Of a stretch of 64,000 bases of DNA, positions 40,339 to 48,956 are shown one piece after another; the stretch's first letter is position 1; each line of letters begins with the position of its first letter. The translations under genes were made by a program, and so were the position numbers. The DNA is taken from the NCBI RefSeq assembly GCF_000407545.1, contig NZ_ASWH01000003.1:19135-83134 (forward strand), read 5' to 3'. The notes beneath the pieces were generated by a model, which saw only the letters and a program-made list of their open reading frames with translations, ran no database searches and was not told where the DNA came from. The stretch is from Enterococcus gilvus ATCC BAA-350. Its GTDB lineage: Bacteria; Bacillota; Bacilli; Lactobacillales; Enterococcaceae.

Positions 40339-40707
40339 AAATTTTCTTTTGTTTACAAATTAAAAATTAGCTATACACTTTTACGGTAAGTGAGAACGTG
40401 CCGTTTTTGGTTGACGGTCAACCTGCCAAGTTCCGACTTTGAGACAAAGGAACAAGCATCAGAAATCCTTCTGTAAGCAGATAGTCACACTGATTTCGCG
40501 TGGTGACGGTTACCTGCGCTACTTTTTATCAAAAAGCGAAAATGACCACTTCCCAAGAGACGCTAACCTTCCCGGGTACTGTCTTTCATTTTGAGTACCA
40601 ACGCTGCTAGACAGTCAGATGCATCCGTCGATATTCGGTACTCTTTGTCGATATAAAGTTTTCAAGGATCGTGCAAGCCGATTAACTTGCAAACAAGAAA
40701 AAATTTG
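40339..40707. other. Gene-free stretch with short inverted repeats
   Basis: No supported gene. It holds TTGACGGTCAA (40409-40419), a GAGTACC ... GGTACTC inverted pair (about 40593-40643) and a CCAAGTTCCGACTTTG block similar to one near 8752. It may be promoter or leader DNA for the small operon to its left. Confidence 0.4.
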
Positions 40708-40968
40708 TTAAAGTAATATCTTAGCTTTGAATTTCTTAATACAGTAAAGGTCAGCCTTCGGATGTTTTCTTTTAGCGAAAACCACACCTCCTGGTGTAAC
40801 CGCGGTCCGTACCTTTGGATAGAGTCTCATGATTGATTGCTGCTCTCCAGTGCGATTATTTAAGAATTTTCCGTGATTCATGTTGACCCATATGGTCCCG
40901 TCAAATAATCGCACCGTTGTCGCCGTTTCTTGGAGTTTTTTAAACGAACAGATTTGTCGAACTTCCAA
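40708..40968 (-). CDS. Hypothetical protein, about 86 aa
   Basis: The best start is TTG 40968, seven bases after GGAAGTG; a frame-compatible TTG at 40983 lacks a site. The product is basic and beta-rich (TTVRLFDGTIWVNMNHGKFL; VTPGGVVFAKRKHPKADLYC). No family recognised. Gene-free DNA flanks it on both sides. Confidence 0.5.
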   Translation of the reverse strand: MEVRQICSFKKLQETATTVRLFDGTIWVNMNHGKFLNNRTGEQQSIMRLYPKVRTAVTPGGVVFAKRKHPKADLYCIKKFKAKILL

Positions 40969-41119
40969 TTTATTCACTTCCAATCCAATTTTTTTTAGTA
41001 TCGATGCAACTATGACAGTGCGAGTTTTACGTTAAGATTAAGAGAATTTTTATTTGTTTTGCCATAGTTGCAAACGGTACAAACTGACTAAGGTCTTTGC
41101 GTCAGCAGGAAACCGACAA

Positions 41120-41310
41120 CAAAAAAAAGGAGACCATGCCGATAGGCATAGTCTCCCCCCTAATACGTATCAAATACTGCAAGAGGTGATAAAACGGCTC
41201 GATTCCTTGCATTCGAAAGACCGAATGCTTGGGTACGAACCCCAATTTCCAATGTCTAGACACATCTAAAGAAAGTGTTTAAAGAACCCATGAAAATATG
41301 GTATTATTGT
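41120..41310 (-). ncRNA. Candidate structured RNA with strong terminator
   Basis: Minus strand: GGAGACTATGCC pairs with GGCATGGTCTCC (41156-41129) and is followed by eight T (41128-41121), an excellent terminator. Upstream in the same direction are two further hairpins: TGGGGTTCGTACCCA (about 41243-41229) and GCATTCG/CGAATGC (41228-41209). No supported ORF. It lies downstream of repA and could be an antisense or maintenance RNA. The promoter is not identified. Confidence 0.45.
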
Positions 41311-41880
41311 CTCGTTGCAGATAATCTGTGACGCACTAGGCAGGAGCGTAGCCCGTCGGTACTTCGACGGCACCTTTCTTTCAATGATCCACCTCTGGAT
41401 TGCAGTCCTTTGGCGGGGAGAAAGATTGGGGCTCCTGTTTTCGCGTTTTGTCGGCTTCCTGCCGACGCAAAAACATGTATATTCAGTTTTATTATTTCGT
41501 TCATAAAACTCTTTAATTTATTTCTAATTTTTTGAGTTGTTCTCGCACATAGAGTAACATACTTTTTTTTATTAGCAAACACCTTTTTGGCATCGTGTAA
41601 TTAATTACCAACTTGAGCACAGCCCTCCTCAAACACCTTAGAATCATTAGAAAACTCCACAAACAATATATTTAAAACTAAAATACGCCATTATCTTAAC
41701 TGAAATGTTTGTACGCTGTCAACAGCTTAACCACGCGTTTTGTAAGCGCTACCCGTTATTTTATAATAATTCTAATTAGTTATTATTAGTTATTTTAACA
41801 AGAAACTTTTTTTAATTTTAAATTCCTTATTCTAACTTGAGATTAATGTACTTTTTATTAAAAAATTGCTACCAAAAAAA
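41311..41880. other. Gene-free stretch with a copy of an inverted motif
   Basis: No supported gene. A hairpin GTCGGC/GCCGAC at 41450-41466 with flanking TTTTG and CAAAA is an inverted, imperfect copy of 41097-41127. A plus-strand TGGTATTAT near 41300 could be an extended -10 promoter. The rest up to repA is AT-rich. Confidence 0.4.
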
Positions 41881-41881
41881 T

Positions 41882-42877
41882 TTAAAATGTACGCTGATCT
41901 TTGAATTTAGGTGTCACTTGCTCTTCAAAGAAATTCCGCACATAAACAAAAATGAGATTTTGTAGGTTCTCTACTTTTTCAGTTCGTTGCTTTTGATATG
42001 CTTTTAATAAAGTCACATAGAGCAAAGCATCTGCTGTAGATCCATTTAACTCACCAATTTCCTCGTATACTATGTGGATACCTGTATTTTGTTTTGCTTT
42101 GTTTTTAGCATTATGAATTGTTTTTACAGTATCATTTGCTTCAGCAAATGAATTCGAGTAGCTTTTTATCAAAGTTAGAACCGTTTTAGGAATGAATGTC
42201 CCAATACTAGCGTCTTGCATCAATTCGACAAAGTTATCTAAGAGCAATTGATCTTGTAGGCGGTCTTTTTCAGTGTCTATATTGTGTCTATTAGTGTCTA
42301 GGTAATTATTATTAAATACTTGACTGATTTTCATACCCTCTGATTTATCAACGTTTTGTCTGGGTATGATTTTCATACCCTCTTGTACCCCAACAGATTC
42401 AGCGGTCACTTTACTTCCTGGGGTGGGTATGATTTTCATACCCTGCGATTCTACCTTGTTTTCACTGTTGTCTGCATCGAACTGCTCAAGCATATAAATG
42501 TCATTCTCAGTAATATTCAGTTCAGCTAAATACATTCTATTTGGATTTTGTTTGCCTAGTTTTTTATTAAAACCCATGTCTTTTTGAAGCAGCAACCCAT
42601 ACTTTTCTAGGTTCTTTTTTATATCGATTGCTTTTTGTTTCTGGCAGTTTAATACACTGCAAAGTTCTTTTGTAGTGTAGGTGAAATAGATGTTTCCTTC
42701 TTCATCAACCTGTCGCTTTGCGATCGCTGCTTGCAGTCTCGCCTTTAAAAGCATGTATGCTATTTTGGTGGAGTCTGACATTTTGCGATAGTCCTCTGAA
42801 ACTAAAAAGACTTTAGGAAATTGATAGTATAATTCGTTGTAAACACGATCTGCTTTAAAATAATTAAACTCTGACAT
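41882..42877 (-). CDS. repA: RepA_N-family replication initiator
   Basis: 331 residues from ATG 42877. The N-terminal RepA_N domain is clear: FNYFKADRVYNELYYQFPKV, DSTKIAYMLLKARLQAAIAK, IYFTYTTKELCSVLNCQKQK and KNLEKYGLLLQKDMGFNKKLG, a winged-helix DNA-binding fold. The middle holds three GMKI(I/S) repeats encoded by 14 bp DNA repeats, and the C-terminus is variable (LLLDNFVELMQDAS onward). RepA_N plasmids of enterococci replicate by theta mode with the origin inside repA. The parA pair follows upstream on the same strand. Confidence 0.93.
   Translation of the reverse strand: MSEFNYFKADRVYNELYYQFPKVFLVSEDYRKMSDSTKIAYMLLKARLQAAIAKRQVDEEGNIYFTYTTKELCSVLNCQKQKAIDIKKNLEKYGLLLQKDMGFNKKLGKQNPNRMYLAELNITENDIYMLEQFDADNSENKVESQGMKIIPTPGSKVTAESVGVQEGMKIIPRQNVDKSEGMKISQVFNNNYLDTNRHNIDTEKDRLQDQLLLDNFVELMQDASIGTFIPKTVLTLIKSYSNSFAEANDTVKTIHNAKNKAKQNTGIHIVYEEIGELNGSTADALLYVTLLKAYQKQRTEKVENLQNLIFVYVRNFFEEQVTPKFKDQRTF
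42326..42444 (-). repeat. Origin-type repeats inside repA
   Basis: GATTTTCATACCCT occurs at 42326-42339, 42368-42381 and 42431-42444. The last two are preceded by GGGTAT, forming GGGTATG/CATACCC palindromes. Repeats at this place in repA mark the replication origin in RepA_N plasmids. Confidence 0.8.
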
Positions 42878-42959
42878 AATATTTACTCCCTTAGCAATTC
42901 TCTTATTTCTAAATAATTGCTGTTCTTAAAGTAATCTCACTCTGAAGATACACAAGTGT

Positions 42960-43619
42960 TTTCCTTTATTCAAGCGAAAAAACGGGTGAAATCAATAAGG
43001 TACTACTTTAAAAAGCAATAAATCACTACCGTAATAACAGATTACGTACTACCGCAATAAACCCAGTATTGTCATTATGTACTACCGTAATAATATTTAG
43101 GGTAGTACATAACACGAGTGTTTAACCAATTGTCCACTACCTTAATTAATCAAAATAAATAAATACCCACTACTTTAAATGATAATAATTAACTACCATA
43201 ATACATTTATAAAAAACTACCTAAATTAACGTTTCATAGAAAAACACTTTTTACGAAATTGTTCCCGATGATTGCTATTCTAAAAGAGTTACTCATAAAT
43301 AAAGAAAGCGCTATACATATAGATATAAATACAAACTACCATGAATATAGTTGATACAAAGAATTGTTAACTACCTTAAATACCTATTAAGGACTACCTT
43401 TATTCATTATTTTTCCAGGTTAGCTTTTCTTATTGACTACCATAATTTAACAAATATCTTAATTATATACTACCGTTATTATGATAAATAACTACCATAA
43501 TACATAATCATTCGATATTATGTACTACCTTAAATGTACATAATGGTAGTATAGATTCCAACTTTTACGTAATAAAAAACTACCTTAATTTATTAAGGTA
43601 GTAGGTAAATATTTCAAAA
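42960..43619. repeat. Array of TACTACC/TAATA repeats (partition/replication site)
   Basis: About 18 copies of TACTACC followed by short AT tracts (reverse TAGTA type) fill this 660 bp gene-free region between repA and the partition pair. The same motif in the opposite orientation lies at 45050-45725, so parA and its partner are bracketed. In pAD1-type plasmids TAGTA repeats flank repB/repC. Confidence 0.85.
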
Positions 43620-44153
43620 TTAGTTGTCAATTCCCCATCTTTTTCTCAAATCATTTATTGTGTCTTTTTCAATCTGATCTGCTGATTTAACGATATTTCC
43701 ATCTTCATCGACTTGTTCGATTGTGGGATGCTTTTCTCGAAAAATTTCTAGATCTCTTATGACATCATTTAGTAAATCAATTTTATCTTCTTTTGTTAGG
43801 TTTTGTTTTACATAAAGATCGAGTGACTTTCTTAAAAGTTCATCCTTATTCAAATTTGTTTCGTATTTTTCTACCATAGAACGAGAAGTCGAATTTAGGA
43901 TAGCTGATAACTTAATTGGCTGCGTAGAAGCATGTGATCGGTCAAAATTCTTAATTGGTGCTCCAACATTTCTCTTGGCTTTACGAGTCTTTTCTTTTGG
44001 AGTGGTAACTCTTATAGGGGCTTCGTTATTATTTTTGATAGTCGGCATATCTTGATTTTGAATATCTGAATCACTTTTATGACTGGCTTGCTTTATAGCG
44101 TCCATTCCGTTACTCGTTTTATTGAAAATGCTTAGGTCCTTAATATCGGCCAT
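43620..44153 (-). CDS. Partition partner protein (RepC/ParB-like)
   Basis: 177 residues from ATG 44153, 17 bases after parA. The N-terminal third is polar and probably disordered (SNGMDAIKQASHKSDSDIQN), then a basic stretch (TPKEKTRKAKRNVGAPIKNF), then a helical region (KLSAILNSTSRSMVEKYETN, DELLRKSLDLYVKQNL) that looks like a ribbon-helix-helix or small HTH dimerising domain. In pAD1-type plasmids the second gene of the pair binds TAGTA repeats and recruits ParA. The role is assigned by position. Confidence 0.75.
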   Translation of the reverse strand: MADIKDLSIFNKTSNGMDAIKQASHKSDSDIQNQDMPTIKNNNEAPIRVTTPKEKTRKAKRNVGAPIKNFDRSHASTQPIKLSAILNSTSRSMVEKYETNLNKDELLRKSLDLYVKQNLTKEDKIDLLNDVIRDLEIFREKHPTIEQVDEDGNIVKSADQIEKDTINDLRKRWGIDN

Positions 44154-44170
44154 TGAAATTTCCCCCTTAC

Positions 44171-45031
44171 TTATTGATACCAGGTTTTATGAATCTCAAG
44201 TTCATCGTAGATATCTTTGAAAATTTGGTGAGTTTTTCGATCCCAATGGTCGATTTTCCCTGTTTTTGTCTTTTCTAGCGTAATTCCTGAGCCATCGTAT
44301 CTCTTTAGACGAGCATTTTTTAGGACTACTGTATTTATTAGATGTTCCTGGTAAATAGTCTGAGCTTGCGCGTACATTTCTTTATCTACTGCATCCTTCG
44401 TTTCTAGCATGAAAGGTATAACACCGACTACTTTCAAATTAGTATTGAATTCTTTAACAAAGTAATCCATATATTCCATGTATTGCAAGCCATTTCTCAT
44501 AGATTTTACTTGTGTTTGAAGAATTACGATTACCCAGTCAGCCATGTACATAGCTGACTTAGTGTAAACTGAGATACTTGGTGGTACATCGAAGTAAATA
44601 CGATCGTATTTATCAAATATAGGACTTAATCTTTCCTCGATATACTTGAACTGATCGTTTGAACTCGAATATTGCTCTTTCACCCAATCATCGAACATTT
44701 CAAAAGAAATATTGGCAGGTAAAACATCAAGATTGTTTATGATCGGGTAAATAGCATCTTCTACTGGAACCCCATGCATTAACACATCCGTAATCGTATT
44801 ATCAAATGATAAAAGTTCTCCACCGCCATCTTCTTCACTATAGTTCATATGAGTTAAGTTAAGCACGTCCGAAGTATTTCCTTGCATATCTAAATCAACA
44901 ACTAATGTTCTCAAGCCTCGTCCAAATGCTGATTCAAAACTTAACATTTGAACTGTAGTAGACTTACCAACTCCGCCTTTAAAGTTACCGACAACATATT
45001 TTTCAGCAGTTTTTTTGACCTTATTTGCCAT
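44171..45031 (-). CDS. parA: ParA-family partition ATPase (RepB-like)
   Basis: 286 residues from ATG 45031. Deviant Walker A KGGVGKSTTVQ (residues 18-28), A' motif TLVVDLDMQGNTSDVL, Walker B-like DRIYFDVPPSISVYTKSA and a C-terminal region with FMLETKDAVDKEMYAQ. The protein moves plasmid copies to daughter cells together with the partner at 43620-44153. It matches the ParA-like proteins next to RepA_N initiators of enterococcal plasmids. Confidence 0.93.
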   Translation of the reverse strand: MANKVKKTAEKYVVGNFKGGVGKSTTVQMLSFESAFGRGLRTLVVDLDMQGNTSDVLNLTHMNYSEEDGGGELLSFDNTITDVLMHGVPVEDAIYPIINNLDVLPANISFEMFDDWVKEQYSSSNDQFKYIEERLSPIFDKYDRIYFDVPPSISVYTKSAMYMADWVIVILQTQVKSMRNGLQYMEYMDYFVKEFNTNLKVVGVIPFMLETKDAVDKEMYAQAQTIYQEHLINTVVLKNARLKRYDGSGITLEKTKTGKIDHWDRKTHQIFKDIYDELEIHKTWYQ

Positions 45032-45049
45032 GTAAAAACCTCCACTAAT

Positions 45050-45725
45050 TTAGTTACGAACTACCTTTATAAAGATAATAACATACTACCATTAAACGCG
45101 CAACAAACTTTTATTATATACTACCATAATCATAAATGGAGACTAATAAACAAGTCTAATGTATTTACAAAGGTTCAAGACCGTAAATAGAGCAGTAATA
45201 TTAAGGTAGTAGATAATCATTAAAGTAGTACCTAATTGATAGAGGTAGTAGGTAAAGATAAAAGAAGACGATTTGTCAGTGAGTCTTATAGATAAAGAAA
45301 TAAGGTAGCGCTTATCTATAAGAATACCAGAAGAAAATTAAGGTAGTACTCAATAATTAAGGTAGTAGATAATAATTAAAGTAGTATTTAATTGATAGAG
45401 GTAGTAGGTAAAGATAAAAGAAGACGATTTGTCAGTGAATCTTATAGATAAAGAAATAAGGTAGCGCTTATCTATAAGAATATCAGAAGAAAATTAAGGT
45501 AGTACTCAATAATTAAGGTAGTAGATAATCATTAAAGTAGTATTTAATTAATAGAGGTAGTAGGTAAAGATATAAGAAAATGATTTGTCAGCGAAGCCTA
45601 TAGATAAAGAAATAAGGTAGCGCTAATTTGTAAGGATAGCAAAAAAATAAGGTAGTACATAATAATAAAGGTAGTAGGTAATCGTTAAAGTAGTATTTAA
45701 TTAATAGAGGTAGTAAACGATGATA
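45050..45725. repeat. GGTAGTA repeat array with ~158 bp tandem macro-repeats
   Basis: Copies of (G)GTAGTA are spread across the region. From about 45200 three tandem units of roughly 158 bp are visible, each with the order: GTAGTAGATAATCATTAAAGTAGTA, a GTAGTAGGTAAAGATA block, TTGTCAGTGA..ATAGATAAAGAAATAAGGTAGCGC and a closing GGTAGTACTCAATAATTAA. The first two units are almost identical, the third diverges. These are probably centromere/replication control sites. Confidence 0.85.
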
Positions 45726-45820
45726 AAAATTGTTTGGATCATTCTTATGATTTTAATATCGCAAATGCGATTAAATAACGGATGTTAGTAAACGAGACAC
45801 AATTATTTGTATTTGATAGC

Positions 45821-46021
45821 TTAAGTCTTGCTCGAGATTATGATGTTCTTATCTTGTAGATAAGAACAATGTGTACACAGAACCCCTAAAGAAATCGGAT
45901 TTTTTAGGGGTTCTTTTTTGGGTAATGTCGCCATAGTTGATTTACTTCTTGTCTCTCGTATTAGCCGAAATTCAAATAAGGCTGTAATAAGCCCAACAAG
46001 AAGGGGGGCAGATAAATGCAT
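45821..46021 (-). CDS. Possible Fst-like type I toxin
   Basis: The frame from ATG 46021 starts HLSAPLLVGLITALFEFRL and continues with a basic stretch, similar in pattern to Fst of pAD1 (A-P-x-x-V-G-L core, then charged tail). The full open frame is 66 codons, longer than Fst (33), and the ribosome site is weak, so it may be decayed. Direct repeats of 16 bp (45863-45878 and 46022-46037) bracket it and a terminator lies inside, matching the par layout of convergent RNAs with repeated pairing sites. Confidence 0.4.
   Translation of the reverse strand: MHLSAPLLVGLITALFEFRLIRETRSKSTMATLPKKEPLKNPISLGVLCTHCSYLQDKNIIISSKT
45879..45919 (+). terminator. Rho-independent terminator, plus strand
   Basis: GAACCCCTAAA pairs with TTTAGGGGTTC and is followed by TTTTTT on the plus strand. 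It would end a short plus-strand RNA starting left of 45863, a candidate antitoxin RNA to the Fst-like gene. Confidence 0.8.
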
Positions 46022-46145
46022 AGAACAATGCGTACACCTTCTTCCATTAGCAAGACTGTCAGATAGGGACTATTTATTTTAGCAATTCATCAGTCCTTTA
46101 TCCATAAAAGTAAGAATACAGTCACTAGCTAGTCATAGAGGATTA

Positions 46146-46427
46146 CTATTTTACTTTCAAGTTATTCAAGTATCTATATATGGTGGTACGAGATACATTC
46201 CAGCGCTCTGCGATAGTTTTAATAGGTGTTCCATTATCTACCAATGTCTTCAGTAACTCCAAATTCTGTTCAGTAAGTTTTTCAGGTCTACCAACGATTA
46301 TACCCCACGCTCTTGCAGAGGCTCGACCAAACGCGGAACGTTCTAAAATTAGATTGCGTTCGAATTCTACAAATGTTGAAAACAAAGAAAATATGGAACA
46401 GAATTTTTGATTTATTAAATATTGCAA
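46146..46427 (-). pseudogene. Serine recombinase C-terminal fragment
   Basis: From about residue 15 the frame matches the C-terminal half of the intact resolvase at 48957-49535 (VEFERNLILERSAFGRASAR, then GRPEKLTEQNLELLKTL, then TIAERWNVSRTTIYRYLNNL). The catalytic N-terminal half is absent. It shares about 80% of residues with the intact copy, so it is a decayed relative of the same element family. Confidence 0.85.
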
Positions 46428-46446
46428 GTCAGCAAAGAGAAGTCAT

Positions 46447-47106
46447 TTAAATATACTCAGCAGATTTAGCCCGTAGCTCTTTACTGTTTATAATTAAATA
46501 TCCTCCATATTTTTTTAATAATATATTTTCTTGACATAGTTTTTTCAGAATGCGAAACATATGCCGATAACTAATACCAACTGCTTCTGCAACGTCACTT
46601 AAATTGTCTTTGAAAAAGGATTTATACGAAGCCTGCATAATATAAGAACATAATCTTTGCTCTCCACTATATAAAGCCGTAGAAACCCAATTGTTGCTAC
46701 TTTCAATCAGTTTGTAAGCCAAACTTTCAGCAACTATATTCATAAAAAATAAGTTATTTTTGAGTATACTCATATTTTTTTTATATGGAATGACAATACA
46801 GGTCAAGTCAGATAAGGCAACTACAGTAGCTGAAGTTTTTTTTTCTTCGGTCATCATTTCTGAATCTCCCATAATTCCATCAGACATGTAGAAAGATAAC
46901 AACATGTTTTTGCCATTTTTCGCCATAGAAAATACTTTAGCTTTTCCAGAAACAATAATGGTTATGCATTCAGAGGGATTTCCTTCAATGTATAGTTTTT
47001 CTCCAATCGAATACCTAATACGGCTACACCCATACAGGTTTTTACTATTCAAATTTAAACGATCCATTACTTCTATATCACTTTGATTCAATACATAGCT
47101 TTTCAT
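46447..47106 (-). CDS. Crp/Fnr-family transcriptional regulator
   Basis: 219 residues from ATG 47106. cNMP-binding-like beta roll (YSIGEKLYIEGNPSECITII, VSGKAKVFSMAKNGKNMLLS) with no cysteine cluster for Fe-S, a long dimer helix, and a C-terminal HTH (LSDVAEAVGISYRHMFRILK). The overall length and the ligand pocket sequence resemble the YeiL branch. It is divergent from galE; a GGACATATGTCC palindrome between them is a likely binding site, so it may control galE and itself. Confidence 0.88.
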   Translation of the reverse strand: MKSYVLNQSDIEVMDRLNLNSKNLYGCSRIRYSIGEKLYIEGNPSECITIIVSGKAKVFSMAKNGKNMLLSFYMSDGIMGDSEMMTEEKKTSATVVALSDLTCIVIPYKKNMSILKNNLFFMNIVAESLAYKLIESSNNWVSTALYSGEQRLCSYIMQASYKSFFKDNLSDVAEAVGISYRHMFRILKKLCQENILLKKYGGYLIINSKELRAKSAEYI

Positions 47107-47134
47107 ATAAAACCCTCACAATAAATCAAAATTG

Positions 47135-47146
47135 GGACATATGTCC
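47135..47146. promoter_or_regulatory. Likely Crp/Fnr-type operator
   Basis: GGACATATGTCC is a perfect 12 bp palindrome within the 134 bp gap between the divergent regulator and galE. Its position suits control of both promoters. Confidence 0.6.
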
Positions 47147-47240
47147 TACTCGTTCACTAATTATATTGCTAAACTATCAAAAAAAACAAATGATATTCCT
47201 AGAATATCAAATAATAAGAAAAAATTTTTTAGGAGGATTT

Positions 47241-48230
47241 ATGAATATATTAGTAGTAGGCGGAGCAGGATATATAGGTTCCCACGTTGTGAAACAATTA
47301 GTTGAAGCTGAACATAAAGTTGTTGTACTAGACAATTTGCAAACAGGGCACGTCGAGGCTGTAAATAAAAAAGCAGCTTTTATCGAAGGGGATGTCCGAA
47401 ATGAAGAACTGCTTAAAGAAATATTTTCAATAGTTCAGTATGATATTGTTTTTCATTTTGCTGCATATTCATCTGTAGCTGAGTCTGTAAGTAATCCTTT
47501 GATTTATTTTGAAAATAATGTCTCCGGTCTAATCACACTGTTGAAAGTAATGAATGAATTTAAGATAAAAAAAATTATTTTTTCATCTACTGCAGCCGTG
47601 TACGGTAATTGTTCGGATGTATTGATAACTGAGGATACTGAAACAATCCCTAAAAGTCCATATGGGGAAAGTAAGTTGATGATGGAAAAAATAATAGAGC
47701 ATTGTCGTTTAGCATACGATATCAATTATGTTGTTCTACGCTATTTTAATGTTGCTGGCGCTGACTTATCTGGAGAAATCGGTGAAGATCATCGTCCAGA
47801 AACGCATCTTCTCCCGTTAGTCCTAAATATAGCATTGGATAAAGATCCATCTATCACACTTTTTGGAAATGATTACGATACAAAAGATGGATCAACGATT
47901 CGAGATTACATCCATGTTGTCGATTTAGCTTCAGCACATCTTTTATCCATGAATTATCTAATAAAAGAGAATAAAAGTAATATTTTCAACGTTGGAACTT
48001 CATCGGGCTTTTCTACTTTGGAAATAGTAAAACATGTTGAACTATTTACGAATACTAAAATATCAATTGTTTTTGGAGAAAGAAGAAACGGTGATCCTCA
48101 TTCTTTGGTTGCTTCAAGTAAAAAGATAAGCCATTTGTTAGGATGGACTCCTCAATTTAGTGATCTTGATACGATAATCAGCAGCGCTTGGTCATGGCAT
48201 CAAAAGAATCCTAACGGATATAAAAAATAA
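47241..48230 (+). CDS. galE: UDP-glucose 4-epimerase
   Basis: I place the start at ATG 47241 behind TTAGGAGG; an upstream frame adds 25 residues with no support. 329 residues, the usual GalE length. NAD-binding GxxGxxG (VVGGAGYIGSHVVKQL), FHFAAYSSVAESV, and the catalytic S/Y-x-x-x-K pair in SSTAAVYG and SPYGESKLMME. It interconverts UDP-glucose and UDP-galactose, serving galactose use or surface polysaccharide synthesis. It is an isolated copy with no other gal genes, typical of plasmid or mobile cargo. Confidence 0.95.
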   Translation: MNILVVGGAGYIGSHVVKQLVEAEHKVVVLDNLQTGHVEAVNKKAAFIEGDVRNEELLKEIFSIVQYDIVFHFAAYSSVAESVSNPLIYFENNVSGLITLLKVMNEFKIKKIIFSSTAAVYGNCSDVLITEDTETIPKSPYGESKLMMEKIIEHCRLAYDINYVVLRYFNVAGADLSGEIGEDHRPETHLLPLVLNIALDKDPSITLFGNDYDTKDGSTIRDYIHVVDLASAHLLSMNYLIKENKSNIFNVGTSSGFSTLEIVKHVELFTNTKISIVFGERRNGDPHSLVASSKKISHLLGWTPQFSDLDTIISSAWSWHQKNPNGYKK

Positions 48231-48415
48231 GCAGTTCTTAAAGAAAAATTTATCTTAATTCAATTCCATTTCATTGAATTAAGATAGCTGGCATAAGCGC
48301 CCTAATCCGGAAAATACGCATCAGATCAGTAATCCAATAAAGAGAATATCTCACTAATAAAAATTAGTATTAAGCAAATCTTACAGAAAATCTGATTGGA
48401 GAAAATAAAAAAAAT

Positions 48416-48447
48416 GACAGTATCTTCTAATTAAGAAGTTTACTGTC
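48416..48447. terminator. Hairpin terminator
   Basis: GACAGTA (48416-48422) pairs with TACTGTC (48441-48447), with TTCT/AAGAA inner pairs. Neither side has a long T-run, so strength is doubtful. It lies between galE and the decayed gene. Confidence 0.5.
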
Positions 48448-48467
48448 TATTCAATCATTTTACCTGA

Positions 48468-48808
48468 TTAGTAAGAAGATAAATAAGCTTCAATTTCTTG
48501 TTGCGTAAGCCTTTCTATTTCATTTTTAGAAATACTCGATATTTTTTCCTCGTTTTGTTGATGATTTCATATATTCCGCAGAATTCTTATTGAAGCTGAA
48601 TTGCAAGTCTTCAATAGAGCCTTGCAATTTCTAAGCTTTTTAAGGGAAAATAAATTCGACGTAAGTATCTTTTATCGTCCTTTTTGGAAATAGCTACATC
48701 TACCACAAGTTCCGCATATACACTGCTGATGGTTTTCTAAACACACTTTTTTCTTAGTAAAGCTGTTGATCGATTATCAGCTACATATCATTTGGTACAA
48801 GCTCTCAT
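48468..48808 (-). pseudogene. Degenerate small cysteine-rich protein gene
   Basis: A minus-strand reading from ATG 48808 (AAAGGAGG upstream) starts MRACTK then meets TGA. Reading across frames gives NRSTALL, then CLENHQQCICGTCGRCSYFQKG, then DDKRYLRRIYFPLKSLEIARLY, and finally KNEIERLTQQEIEAYLSSY. At least three frameshifts or stops break it. The cysteine block suggests a zinc-binding protein. I do not know the family. A 150 bp gap to galE shows nothing else. Confidence 0.6.
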
Positions 48809-48956
48809 AATTAAACCTCCTTTTCATTATTAGAAAGTCAAAAAATGTAGATATCAACTTTTTCCTAAAAAGAAATAGTTAATACCTACATTCTAAGCTG
48901 GCTGGTAAAAAAAAGGGGGGCGGCTTCCTGCTATAAAAATTCCTTTTTTTAAGATA

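Noticed and set aside
40593-40643. A GAGTACC ... GGTACTC inverted pair as a seventh 54 bp element
   Set aside because: Ends are GAGTACC rather than GATACTC, length differs and the interior does not match any of P1-P6.
41304-41582. A 92-codon minus-strand frame containing FASAGSRQN
   Set aside because: It overlaps predicted hairpins, has no ribosome site and low-complexity composition. The motif shared with 41054-41269 is better explained by an inverted DNA repeat.
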